Shown piece after piece: positions 1 to 9,616 of a stretch of 64,000 nucleotides of DNA. Positions within the stretch are counted from its first letter, which is position 1. Each line of letters opens with the position of its first letter. Source of the stretch: Anaeromyxobacter diazotrophicus. Its GTDB lineage: Bacteria > Myxococcota > Myxococcia > Myxococcales > Anaeromyxobacteraceae. The notes under the pieces are model-generated. The model was not told where the DNA came from, searched no databases, and saw only the letters and a list, made by a program, of their open reading frames with translations. The stretch is from assembly GCF_013340205.1 (NCBI RefSeq), contig NZ_BJTG01000002.1, positions 456,001 through 520,000 on the forward strand. The letters run 5' to 3'. The translations under genes were made by a program, and so were the position numbers.

Positions 1-22
1 CGCGGCGGCTGGAGGAGGGCGG

Positions 23-1705
23 GTGACGCGCCTCCTGGCCGCGCTCTGGCTCGCCGCGAGCGATCTCGCGCCCCCGGCCCCCCACCCGCTGCCGCCGCCG
101 CTGCCGGCCCCGGAGGCCGTGCAGCAGCCCGCCCGGCGCGAGCCGGACGACGCGCTCGACCTCCTCTGGAGCCACCGGCTCAACTTCGCCGCCGGCGGCG
201 CGCCGCTCGTGACGGTGCGGCTCATGGAGGGCCAGGCCGAGGTCGCCTTCCGCCCGCGGGCCCGCGCCCGGCTGCGCGCGCGCGGCGGGGCCGTGCTCGA
301 GGTCCCGGCCGGCGAGGCGCTCCGGGTGCGGGCGGTGGGGGCCCTCCCGGCGGCGCTCGCGCACCACCCGCTGCTCGGGGAGGCGGTGTTCGCCGACCGC
401 GCGCGGCTGGCCGCCCTCCGCCGGCTGTGGGAGGAGCGCGGGGTGGCGGTGGAGCAGCGCCTCACCGGCGGGATCTACGGCATCGCCGGGCGGGTGGTGG
501 ACAGCCGCCGCGTCGTGCTCCTCGCGAGCGGCGACGGCAGCGAGGGGTTCGCCCACGAGTTCGCGGAGGAGGCGCTGGCGCAGTACGGCAGCCGCACCGG
601 CACCTTCAGCGAGGTGGTGCGCCGCCCGACCGGGCAGCTCGAGGTGCTGGACGCGGCGGGGCGGCGGCTCGCGGCCGCGGACGCGCTCCTCACGCTGGAG
701 GTGGACGGCGACGCCGGGGTGGTGGTGAGCGCGGTCGAGCACGACGTCGGCTACGCGGCGCACGGCCGGGAGGACCGCGCCTACCGCGGGCGGCTCCACG
801 TCACGCTCGACGCCTCCGGCCGGCTGGCGGCGGTGCTGGCGGTGCCGCTCGAGGAGCTCCTGCGCGGGCTCGTCCCGAGCGAGATCCCCGCCGGCGCGGC
901 GCGCGAGGCGCTCAAGGCCCAGGCGGTGACCGCGCGCTCCAACGTCCTGGCGCAGATCGGGACGCGCCACCTGACCGACCCGTGGGTGCTCTGCAGCGAG
1001 GTGCACTGCCAGGCCTACCGCGGCGAGGCGGCCCAGACCGCCGCCACCGACGCCGCCGTGCGCGAGACCGCCGGCGAGGCGCTCTTCGGCCGCGCCGACC
1101 GGGCGCTGGTGGACGCGGTCTACTCCGCCCTGTGCGGCGGGCACGGCGAGGACAACGACGCGGTGTGGCCGGTCCCACCCGACGCGAGCCTGCGCGGTCA
1201 CCCCGATCTGCCCCCGGGCGCCGCCCAGGCCTGGGCGGGCGGGCTGCGCGACGAGGCGCGGCTGCGCGCCTTCCTCGCCGCGCCCCCCCAGGCGTGGTGT
1301 GCCCGCGCCCGCGGCGCGCCCCGGGAGCGGTGGCGCTGGGAGCGCCGGCTCTCGCCGGCCGAGCTCGACGCGCTCGCCGCACCCCTGGGGGTCGGGCACG
1401 TGGTGCAGCTCGAGGTGACCTCGCGCGGGGTGTCGGGCCGCGCGCGCTCGCTCACCGTCACCGGCGAGACCGGGACCGGGGTGGTGGAGGGCGAGCTGCG
1501 CATCCGCCGCTTCCTGGGAAACCTGCCGAGCGCGATGATCGCGCTCGACCGCGAGGGGCCGGCGCTCGTCGTCCGGGGAGGCGGCTGGGGCCACGGCGCG
1601 GGCATGTGCCAGTGGGGCGCGGTCGGCCGCGCCGAGGCGGGCCAGGACTACCGGGAGATCCTCCGCGCCTACTATTCGGGGGCGGAGGTGGGCCGCATCT
1701 ACTGA
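23..1705 (+). CDS. SpoIID/LytB-domain protein, probably exported
   Basis: SpoIID-family proteins act on peptidoglycan glycan strands (lytic transglycosylase in Bacillus sporulation); the role in non-sporulating Gram-negatives is not settled. The 560-residue product has a short hydrophobic N-terminus (about residues 3-14) and then a Pro-rich stretch, which suggests export. The family core lies at about 255-560: PSEIP with Glu287 at the catalytic position, then EALKAQAVTARS, and the C-terminal GGWGHGAGMCQWGA near 520-533. The GTG start was chosen because GGAGGAGGG lies just upstream. The 3' end overlaps the convergent small gene at 1699-1983 by 7 bases. The family is clear from motifs; substrate and partner are not. 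Confidence 0.85.
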   Translation: MTRLLAALWLAASDLAPPAPHPLPPPLPAPEAVQQPARREPDDALDLLWSHRLNFAAGGAPLVTVRLMEGQAEVAFRPRARARLRARGGAVLEVPAGEALRVRAVGALPAALAHHPLLGEAVFADRARLAALRRLWEERGVAVEQRLTGGIYGIAGRVVDSRRVVLLASGDGSEGFAHEFAEEALAQYGSRTGTFSEVVRRPTGQLEVLDAAGRRLAAADALLTLEVDGDAGVVVSAVEHDVGYAAHGREDRAYRGRLHVTLDASGRLAAVLAVPLEELLRGLVPSEIPAGAAREALKAQAVTARSNVLAQIGTRHLTDPWVLCSEVHCQAYRGEAAQTAATDAAVRETAGEALFGRADRALVDAVYSALCGGHGEDNDAVWPVPPDASLRGHPDLPPGAAQAWAGGLRDEARLRAFLAAPPQAWCARARGAPRERWRWERRLSPAELDALAAPLGVGHVVQLEVTSRGVSGRARSLTVTGETGTGVVEGELRIRRFLGNLPSAMIALDREGPALVVRGGGWGHGAGMCQWGAVGRAEAGQDYREILRAYYSGAEVGRIY

Positions 1706-1983
1706 GGGCGCGGTCCGCCGCCGCGCGCGCCCGGCAGGTCGTCGAGCCGCAGCGACTTCTGCCGGCGCCGCGGCCTGAGCGCCAGCGCGGCGGCGGCGGC
1801 GGTGAGGAGCGCGAGCGCGCCGACCAGCGCCCAGACGAGGGCCATGCGCGAGGCGAGCGCCGCCTCGCCCCCCTCGAGCGCGCGGGCGGCCCGACGCGCC
1901 TCCGCGGCGCGCCACAGCATGAAGCCGCCTCCGGCGGCGAGCAGCGCGGCGCGCAGGGCGACGCGAGAGCGGGAGAGGCGCAC
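1699..1983 (-). CDS. small two-helix membrane protein, unknown function
   Basis: I do not recognise this 94-residue protein. It has two hydrophobic segments (about residues 8-24 and 48-70) separated by a charged, Glu/Arg-rich linker that could form a short coiled coil, and a basic then Pro/Gly-rich C-terminus ([16 protein letters not shown]). The reading frame is open much further upstream, but that part is an arginine-rich antisense shadow; the GTG at 1983 is the first start that gives a sensible membrane protein. No strong ribosome binding site precedes it. It overlaps the end of the SpoIID gene. Confidence 0.5.
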   Translation of the reverse strand: MRLSRSRVALRAALLAAGGGFMLWRAAEARRAARALEGGEAALASRMALVWALVGALALLTAAAAALALRPRRRQKSLRLDDLPGARGGGPRPQ

Positions 1984-2262
1984 GCGGTCTCTATCGCACG
2001 GCCGCGGCCGGGAGGGGAGGGGGACCCGCGCCCGGGCCCGGGCCCGCGCTCGCCGCCGCGCGACGCGGCCGCGGCTCCCCCGGCGGCGGGGTGACGGGCA
2101 GGCGCCAGCCGGATCGCCGGGCGCCGCGATCGGGCAGGTGCGGGAATCGACCGCGGAACGCAGCTTCCTCGCAGCGGCAAATGCTGGGCGTCCCAGGGCA
2201 GGAGAGCGGCCCAACAGGGCGGCCGCCGCCACGGAGACGACGCCGGACGGAGGTGCCCCGCG

Positions 2263-3711
<1,449 letters not shown>

Positions 3712-3737
3712 AGGGGTGGCCTCGCGGGCCGGCGGCC

Positions 3738-3753
3738 GCGCGCCCGGGCGCGC
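3738..3753. terminator. GC palindrome between convergent genes, possible transcription end
   Basis: A perfect 16-base palindrome (GCGCGCCCGGGCGCGC) lies between the end of the regulator gene and the end of the convergent small gene. It has no T-run on either side, so a factor-independent terminator is only a weak proposal. Confidence 0.2.
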
Positions 3754-3786
3754 TCGCCCGCGCGGCGGCGACCGGCAACCGCTCGC

Positions 3787-3993
3787 TCAGGGCCGCGCCA
3801 CGCGCGGCGCGACGTCGTCCGCGGCCGGCGGCGCGCTCTCGGCGCGCGGCGCGGGCGAGCGCCCGCTCACGAAGAACAAGGTCGCGCCCAGCGCGAGGAG
3901 CACGAGCGGCTCCACGATCGGGCCGGGGAACAGGTGGCAGATGCCCCCGCCCAGCGAGAACAGCCCCACCGTCCACGCCGCCGCCCTGAGCAT
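3787..3993 (-). CDS. small membrane protein, unknown function
   Basis: 68-residue protein with two hydrophobic segments (about residues 5-20 and 24-43) that would form a membrane hairpin, and an Ala/Pro-rich soluble tail. No family recognised. The ATG at 3993 is preceded by GGGAGAGGA at good spacing, so it was preferred to longer upstream starts. It is divergent from the exopolysaccharide operon and convergent with the sigma-54 regulator; nothing in the sequence ties it to either. Confidence 0.6.
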   Translation of the reverse strand: MLRAAAWTVGLFSLGGGICHLFPGPIVEPLVLLALGATLFFVSGRSPAPRAESAPPAADDVAPRVARP

Positions 3994-4220
3994 GCCTCGT
4001 CCTCTCCCGGGAACCGTCCCCACCGTCACCTGAGACAAGGTCATGTCGCGCCCGTCGCGGGGCAACGCCGCGGGAGCGCCGCGGTCGAGGAAGCGCCGGG
4101 GCCCGAGAGCGGAAACGTTTTCACCGTCGGCCGCCCGGACGCCGAGCGCCCTCGCAGCGGGCGCCGCGCTTTTCGCCGGCGGAGAGGCGCGCGCGGCCGG
4201 CCCCATCCCCCGTCAGGCCG

Positions 4221-4236
4221 TGGCACGCGGCGTGCG
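4221..4236 (+). promoter_or_regulatory. sigma-54-type promoter upstream of the exopolysaccharide operon
   Basis: TGGCACG-N4-GTGCG matches the -24/-12 consensus TGGCACG-N4-TTGCW at every -24 position, with the essential GC of the -12 box in phase. Transcription would start near 4246, about 65 bases before the ATG of the export lipoprotein. A sigma-54 activator is encoded 500 bases upstream. The rest of the 317-base gap (3994-4310) shows nothing I recognise; activator sites would be expected there but no clear dyad was seen. Confidence 0.6.
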
Positions 4237-4310
4237 TAGGGTGCTGCGCAGCCGGGCGGCGGACCGTCCATGGACCGGTCCGCGGAGCGCCCCAGGAGAA
4301 CGACACCGCC

Positions 4311-4877
4311 ATGCGCCGAATGACCCTGCTGCTGTCCCTTGCCGCAGCCGCCTGCGCCAGCACCACGAAGGGTGAGCGCGTCGCGACGCAGCCGCCCTCC
4401 GAGTACCGGATCGGGCGCGAGGACGTGCTCGAGATCGTGGTGTGGCACGAGCCGGAGCTCACCCGGGTGATGCCGGTGCGGCCCGACGGGTTCATCGCGC
4501 TGCCGCTGGCCGGCGAGGTCCAGGCGGCGGGGAAGACCCCGGCGGAGCTGCGCACCGCGCTGACGACCGCCCTCACGCCCTACGTCAAGGACGCCGCGGT
4601 GGCGGTGCTCGTCCGCGAGATCAACGGCCCCCGCTTCTCGGTCATGGGCGAGGTGACGCACGCGGGCACCTTCCCGCTGCGGGGCGCCATCTCGGTGACC
4701 CAGGCGCTCGCCACCGCCGGCGGCACCAACGAGTTCGCCGGGGACGAGGTGGTGTGGCTGCGCCAGAAGCCCGACGGGAAGCAGGAGAAGGTGCGGCTCT
4801 CGCTCAAGGAGCTGGTCCACGGCGACGTCGAGGGCGCGCTCTGGCTCTCGCCGGGCGACGTGCTCTACGTTCCGTGA
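4311..4877 (+). CDS. polysaccharide export lipoprotein (OPX/Wza family, short form)
   Basis: Outer-membrane polysaccharide export protein of 188 residues. A lipoprotein signal ends at Cys15 (LAAAAC). A Poly_export domain covers about 30-110 (YRIGREDVLEIVVW, PDGFIALPLAGEV), followed by one SLBB-like domain (about 113-160). It stops at GDVLYVP and lacks the extra domains and C-terminal membrane helix of Escherichia coli Wza. Short OPX proteins of this class depend on a separate beta-barrel porin, and the next gene encodes such a barrel. AGGAGA precedes the ATG. First gene of the operon downstream of the sigma-54-type promoter. Confidence 0.93.
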   Translation: MRRMTLLLSLAAAACASTTKGERVATQPPSEYRIGREDVLEIVVWHEPELTRVMPVRPDGFIALPLAGEVQAAGKTPAELRTALTTALTPYVKDAAVAVLVREINGPRFSVMGEVTHAGTFPLRGAISVTQALATAGGTNEFAGDEVVWLRQKPDGKQEKVRLSLKELVHGDVEGALWLSPGDVLYVP

Positions 4878-4929
4878 ACCGGTTGCCCGCCGGCGCGGCG
4901 TGGGCCGGGGGCCGAGGAGGAGACGGGCG

Positions 4930-6060
4930 ATGGGGACGCGACGGCTCGGCCAGGCGGTCTTGCTGGCCGCGGGGCTGTGCTCCGGAGCGCGGGCGGCGGC
5001 GAGCGTGCAGGTGGATCCCCTCGCCCGTCTCTCACTCGAGGGCGGCTACGACTCCAACGTGATGTACGACGGCCGCGGGGCCGGGGTGGGGATCCTCGCG
5101 CCCGACCTCGGGCTGCAGCTCCGCGACCACACCTGGAGCTTCGCCGCCGTGGCGGGCGGAGATCTCCTCGCGTACCCGTCGGCCGCGGTGGCCCGGAGCG
5201 CCCAGACGGTGTGGAACCAGCGCGGCAAGCTCGTGCTGCACCTCACCCCGAGCGCGCGCTTCAAGTTCGACGGCGACGCCACCGCGACCTACGCCTCCGA
5301 CCCGGTCGGCCTGGCGCGGCTCGGCATCTTCGGGGCGGGCTCGACCACCGGCCTCGTCGCGCGCGCCGGGCTGCGCGGTGCCTGGCGCCTCGACCACGAC
5401 TGGACGGTGGCGGGCACCCTCGCCGAGTACGTGGTGCGCTTCGGGGATGGGACCGGCTCCGCCTCGCACACGCCGGGCGTCGAGCTGGCGCGGAGGCTCG
5501 GGCACCGCCTCGACATGGGCGCCATCTACCGCTTCGACTACTTCCAGGCCTTGACGCCGGGTGCGGGTCACGCCACCGCGCACGAGCTGCAGTGGCTGCT
5601 GCGCTACCGCTGGACGCGGCACCTCACCCTCGAGCTGCAGGCGGGCCCCGCCTTCTGGAACCCCGCCGCGGGCGGGACGCAGGTCCTGCCGCAGGCGCTG
5701 GCCCAGCTCCTCGGCGCGAGCCGCGCCGGCGACGTGCGGCTCACCCTGAAGCACGGCGTCGGCCTCGGCATCTTCGGAACGCCCGGGCTCTTCGACTCCG
5801 CGGAGGGCGCCTTCACCTGGAAGATCACCCGGAAGGTCCACCTGCACGCCGACGGGGGCCTGTGGCGCAGCGGCGACATCCCCTGGGGGGCGAACGGCGC
5901 GACGGGGTACGGCCTGGAAGGAGAGCTTGCGTATTTCTTTTTGCGCAACGTGAAGGTGGCGCTCGCTGGGTCCCGGTTCGCGCGGCTGGACGCAGGCACT
6001 AGCTTGTACGACCGGAACATCGTCGGGCTCCGGGTCGGCTGGGAGCTGGAGCATCGTTAG
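4930..6060 (+). CDS. outer-membrane beta-barrel protein of the polysaccharide export system
   Basis: 376 residues with a signal peptide (MGTRRLGQAVLLAAGLCSGA, likely cleavage after ARA) and then alternating-polarity beta strands with aromatic residues through to the C-terminus, as in large outer-membrane barrels. It lies between the export lipoprotein and the Wzz-like gene, which is where myxobacterial Wzp porins occur; these pair with short OPX proteins to form the exit channel. The ATG at 4930 was chosen over an upstream in-frame start because GGAGGAG lies 7-12 bases before it. No enzymatic motif seen. Function is inferred from fold character and context. Confidence 0.75.
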   Translation: MGTRRLGQAVLLAAGLCSGARAAASVQVDPLARLSLEGGYDSNVMYDGRGAGVGILAPDLGLQLRDHTWSFAAVAGGDLLAYPSAAVARSAQTVWNQRGKLVLHLTPSARFKFDGDATATYASDPVGLARLGIFGAGSTTGLVARAGLRGAWRLDHDWTVAGTLAEYVVRFGDGTGSASHTPGVELARRLGHRLDMGAIYRFDYFQALTPGAGHATAHELQWLLRYRWTRHLTLELQAGPAFWNPAAGGTQVLPQALAQLLGASRAGDVRLTLKHGVGLGIFGTPGLFDSAEGAFTWKITRKVHLHADGGLWRSGDIPWGANGATGYGLEGELAYFFLRNVKVALAGSRFARLDAGTSLYDRNIVGLRVGWELEHR

Positions 6061-6069
6061 GGGGGCGGG

Positions 6070-7443
6070 ATGGAGAGGACCTACACGCTGCGCGAGATGG
6101 TCGAGGCCGTGCGGCGCCGCCGGTGGCTGGCGCTCGGGGTGGCCGCGGTCGTGCTGATCATCGGAGCCGTCGCCATCGTGGGGACTCCGGACGAGTACCG
6201 GGCCGACTCGGTGATGCAGATCGAGCCGCACCAGGTGCCGCACGACTTCTTCCCGACCTCCGTGACCTCGTTCGACGAGCGCATGCGCACCCTCAAGCAC
6301 GGCGTGCTCGCCCGCCCGGTGCTGGAGCGGGTGCTGGCCGAGACCGACTTCGTCCCCGGCTGGAAGGCGCACCCGGACGACGCCATCGAGAAGCTCCGCC
6401 GCGCGGTCGAGGTGCGCCTGGAGGGCGAGGTGGCGGGCGGGCCGCCGTCGCTGCTCTTCGTGGTGGAGGTGCGCGGGGCGGATCGGGCCAAGGTGGCCAA
6501 GGCCGCCGACCTCATCCCCCGCTACTACGCCGAGCTGACGCGCCAGGTGATGCAGGACCAGGCGAAGAACCTGGCCGGCGCGCTGCAGGCGCAGCTGGAC
6601 GAGGTCTCGCAGCGCCTGGCCGGCGAGGAGCGCAAGCTCGTCGCGTTCAAGGCCGAGCACGCGCTGGAGGTGCCGGAGGCGAGCGAGGCCAACCAGCGCG
6701 CGGCCGCCACGCTCATGGCGCAGATCGACCTGCGCCTCGGCACGCTGGCGGACGCGAGGCGCCGCCGCACCGCCGCCTTCGCGGCCATCCCGGAGGCGTT
6801 CAGCACCGCCGGGCTCGCCGGCGGCAACGCCGAGGACGTGCTGCGGCGGCTCGAGACGGCGCGCGCCATGTACGGCGCCGAGCACCCCGAGGTGAAGCGG
6901 CTTGAGCGCCAGTACCAGGTGGTGACGGCGCGCAGCGGCGACTCGCAGAAGACGTTCGTGAAGGAGCGCGTCGACGCGCAGGTGGCCCGCATCGACGACG
7001 AGATCCGGACCAACGAGGCGGAGGTGGCGCGCCTGCAGAAGGAGCTCGGGGCCGTGCAGCGGCGGCTGGACGCGGCGCCGCAGCTCGGCGAGCAGTACCG
7101 GATCCTCGCGCGCGACTACGAGACCCTGCGCGGGAAGTACGCGAGCACGCTCTCGCGGGCGGCCGACGCGCGCGCCGCCGAGGCGCTCCTGGCGGCCGAC
7201 GCCTCCGGGCTGTTCCGGGTGGTGCAGGCCGCGGTCGCGCCGAGCCGCCCGGCCGGGCCGAACCGGGTCAACCTGGCGCTGGTGGCTCTGGCGGCGGCGC
7301 TCGGCGCCGCGCTGCTGGCGGTCGCGGCCGGCGAGTACTTCGACACCACCCTGCGCGGGCCGCAGGACGCGAGCGCCTTCGGCGTGCCGGTGCTGGCCGC
7401 CATCCCCCGCATCGGGCCGCGCCGCGCCGGCGAGCACGCCTGA
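6070..7443 (+). CDS. Wzz-type chain-length determinant / polysaccharide co-polymerase
   Basis: Inner-membrane protein of 457 residues. TM1 lies at about 19-37, a long periplasmic region contains coiled coil (about 160-360), and TM2 lies at about 400-422 after the conserved Pro-rich stretch AVAPSRPAGPNR. The cytoplasmic tail is short, so the kinase-like ATPase is on a separate polypeptide, the next gene. This split matches the Wzc/Wze arrangement of myxobacterial and Gram-positive systems. The protein would control polymer length and couple the periplasmic and outer-membrane export parts. GGGGGGCGGG precedes the ATG. Confidence 0.92.
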   Translation: MERTYTLREMVEAVRRRRWLALGVAAVVLIIGAVAIVGTPDEYRADSVMQIEPHQVPHDFFPTSVTSFDERMRTLKHGVLARPVLERVLAETDFVPGWKAHPDDAIEKLRRAVEVRLEGEVAGGPPSLLFVVEVRGADRAKVAKAADLIPRYYAELTRQVMQDQAKNLAGALQAQLDEVSQRLAGEERKLVAFKAEHALEVPEASEANQRAAATLMAQIDLRLGTLADARRRRTAAFAAIPEAFSTAGLAGGNAEDVLRRLETARAMYGAEHPEVKRLERQYQVVTARSGDSQKTFVKERVDAQVARIDDEIRTNEAEVARLQKELGAVQRRLDAAPQLGEQYRILARDYETLRGKYASTLSRAADARAAEALLAADASGLFRVVQAAVAPSRPAGPNRVNLALVALAAALGAALLAVAAGEYFDTTLRGPQDASAFGVPVLAAIPRIGPRRAGEHA

Positions 7444-7469
7444 GACTGGGAGAAGGAGAGGAGAACCCC

Positions 7470-8171
7470 ATGCCCGTCCCCGCCGAGAACCGCCTCACCG
7501 CGCCCCCGCCGCCGCAGGAGGACGGCCGCCTGCTGGCGCTGGCGCGCCCCGACTCCATGGCGGCCGAGCAGTACCGGGTGCTGCTGGCCCGGCTCGACCG
7601 GATGAAGGCCGCCCGGCCCATGCGCGTGGTCGCGGTCACCTCCTGCGCCCGGGGCGAGGGCCGCAGCATGACCGCCGCCAACCTCGCGCTCACCGCCGCC
7701 CGCGAGGGCCGCGAGGTGGCGCTCGTCGAGTGCGACCTGCGCCGGCCCAGCCTGGCCGCGCTGTTCGAGCTCGAGCCGCACGGCGGGCTGGCCGGGGTGG
7801 TGCAGGGCGAGGTCGAGCTGCAGCAGGCGCTGGCGCGCGTCGACGGGGTGATGGTGCTGTGCGCGGGCGAGGCGCGCGACCCGGCGGCGCTCCTCCGCCA
7901 CCCGCGCCTCGCCATGACGCTCGACACGCTGCGGGCCTCCTTCCCGCTGGTGGTGCTCGACGCCCCGCCGGCGCTGGCGCTCTCCGACGCGGCGCGCCTG
8001 GAGGGCACCGTCGACGGCATGCTGCTGGTGGTGAAGGCGGGCGAGACGCCGCGCGAGCTGGTGCGGCTGGCGGTGGAGGCGCTCGGGGATCGGCTGCTCG
8101 GGATCGTCCTCAACGGCGTGGAGGAGCCAGGGTACGCGCGCTACCTCCGCCACGAGGCTTCGGCCCCGTAG
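7470..8171 (+). CDS. BY-kinase-like cytoplasmic ATPase (CpsD/Wze family) with altered Walker A
   Basis: 233-residue partner of the Wzz-like protein, in the bacterial tyrosine kinase family. The P-loop normally reads GEGKST; here it is GEGRSM (62-67), so the invariant Lys is Arg65 and the following Thr is Met67. The Walker A' motif is VECDLRRP (86-93), with the first Asp replaced by Glu. Walker B is VVLDAPP (Asp164). The C-terminal Tyr cluster is reduced to two tyrosines (222 and 225). Together this suggests weak or absent kinase activity and perhaps a structural role. AGGAGAGGAG precedes the ATG. Confidence 0.85.
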   Translation: MPVPAENRLTAPPPPQEDGRLLALARPDSMAAEQYRVLLARLDRMKAARPMRVVAVTSCARGEGRSMTAANLALTAAREGREVALVECDLRRPSLAALFELEPHGGLAGVVQGEVELQQALARVDGVMVLCAGEARDPAALLRHPRLAMTLDTLRASFPLVVLDAPPALALSDAARLEGTVDGMLLVVKAGETPRELVRLAVEALGDRLLGIVLNGVEEPGYARYLRHEASAP

Positions 8172-8179
8172 GCGGCGAC

Positions 8180-9568
8180 GTGGTCCGGGTCTTCAACCAC
8201 TGGTTCTCGGGCCGCAAGGCGGCCTTCTTCATCGCCGAGGAGAGCGCGCTCGTGCTGGCGCTGCTGGCGGGGATGTCGCTCGGGCCGGTGGCGCACCCGC
8301 TCGTCACCCGCGAGCACGGGCTCGGGGCCGCCTTCCTGCGCGCGGCCATCGCCGCGCTCGCCTTCGCGGGGGCGCTCTACTTCGGCGACCTCTACGATCT
8401 CCGCTCGGCCGCCCGCGACCGGTTCGACGGCCGGCGGCTGCTGCGGGCGCTCGGGGTGGCGGTGGTGGTGCTGGCCCTGGCGTACCTCGCCCTGCCGGTG
8501 GTGGTGCCCATGGGGTGGATCCCGCGCCGCTCGCTGGTGCTGGCGGCGGCGGGCGGGGCGCTGGCGGTGATCGCCGTCCGGGCCGCCATGCCGGCGGTGG
8601 TCGGCGCCCCGACCCGCGTGCTCGTGCTCGGCACCGGCGCCCGGGCGCGGAAGCTCGCGCGCGACGTCGAGACCGAGGCCGACGGGCTGTTCGAGGTGGT
8701 GGGGTTCGCGGACTCGAACGGCGGCTCGCGCTCGGCCGACCCCGCGCTGCCCTTCGCCGGCGCCGTCGACCAGCTGGCGCGGCGGCTCCGGGCCGAGGTG
8801 GTGGTGGTGGCGGTGGAGGACCGGCGCGCCGGCCTGCCGGTGGACGCGCTCCTCGCCTGCCGCACCCACGGCGTGCAGGTCATGAGCGACGTGGCGTTCG
8901 CGGAGGCGACGCTGAAGCGCATCCCGCTCGACCTCCTCCGGCCGAGCGCGCTCATCTTCGACGAGGGGTTCCGGGCGGGCCCGGTCCGGCGGGCGGTGAA
9001 GCGCGCGGTGGACCTCGGCCTGGCGGTGGGCATGCTGCTCGCCGCCGGCCCGGTCATGCTGCTCACCGCCGCCGCGGTCGCGGCCGCCGACGGGCGCCCC
9101 ATCCTCTACTCGCAGGAGCGCACCGGGGGCGGCGGCCGCCCGTACCGCATCTGGAAGTTCCGCACCATGCGCCGCGACGCCGAGGCGACCGGCGCGGTCT
9201 GGGCCACCGAGGCGGATCCCCGCGTGCTGCCGGTCGGCCGGCTGCTGCGCCGGACGCGGCTCGACGAGCTGCCGCAGCTCTGGAACGTGCTGCGCGGCGA
9301 GATGAGCTTCGTCGGCCCGCGCCCGGAGCGGCCCGTCTTCCTCGACGAGCTCAAGCGGCGCTGGCCGCTCTTCACGCTGCGCGAGCTCGTGAAGCCGGGG
9401 CTCACCGGCTGGGCGCAGCTCAAGTACCGCTACGGCTCCACCATGGAGGAGCAGGCCCGCAAGCTCGAGTACGACCTCTACTACGTGAAGAACACGTCGC
9501 TGTTCCTCGACCTCGTCTGCCTCTTCCACACCGCGAAGATCGTGCTGACGGGGCGGGGGGCGAAGTGA
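8180..9568 (+). CDS. polyprenyl-phosphate sugar-1-phosphate transferase (initiating transferase)
   Basis: 462-residue membrane enzyme that would load the first sugar-1-phosphate onto undecaprenyl phosphate. The N-terminal half has about four hydrophobic helices and then a Rossmann-like segment (RVLVLGTGARARKLARDV). The C-terminal half is the bacterial sugar transferase domain: a membrane anchor at about 277-300, YRIWKFRTMR, catalytic Asp362-Glu363 in RLDELPQLWNVLRGEMSFVG, and GLTGWAQL. The GTG at 8180 lies 6 bases after the upstream stop; the frame is open further upstream, but only as an antiphase copy of the previous gene. Equivalent position and type to EpsZ of M. xanthus. Confidence 0.92.
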   Translation: MVRVFNHWFSGRKAAFFIAEESALVLALLAGMSLGPVAHPLVTREHGLGAAFLRAAIAALAFAGALYFGDLYDLRSAARDRFDGRRLLRALGVAVVVLALAYLALPVVVPMGWIPRRSLVLAAAGGALAVIAVRAAMPAVVGAPTRVLVLGTGARARKLARDVETEADGLFEVVGFADSNGGSRSADPALPFAGAVDQLARRLRAEVVVVAVEDRRAGLPVDALLACRTHGVQVMSDVAFAEATLKRIPLDLLRPSALIFDEGFRAGPVRRAVKRAVDLGLAVGMLLAAGPVMLLTAAAVAAADGRPILYSQERTGGGGRPYRIWKFRTMRRDAEATGAVWATEADPRVLPVGRLLRRTRLDELPQLWNVLRGEMSFVGPRPERPVFLDELKRRWPLFTLRELVKPGLTGWAQLKYRYGSTMEEQARKLEYDLYYVKNTSLFLDLVCLFHTAKIVLTGRGAK

Positions 9569-9616
9569 TACCCGCCGCCGGCGCGGGAACCTTGACCGGG
9601 CGGAGAGGAGCGCGTC

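Noticed and set aside
9569..9616. Possible glmS ribozyme or riboswitch before glmS
   Set aside because: The leader is only 48 bases and glmS lies inside an operon; no ribozyme core is visible.
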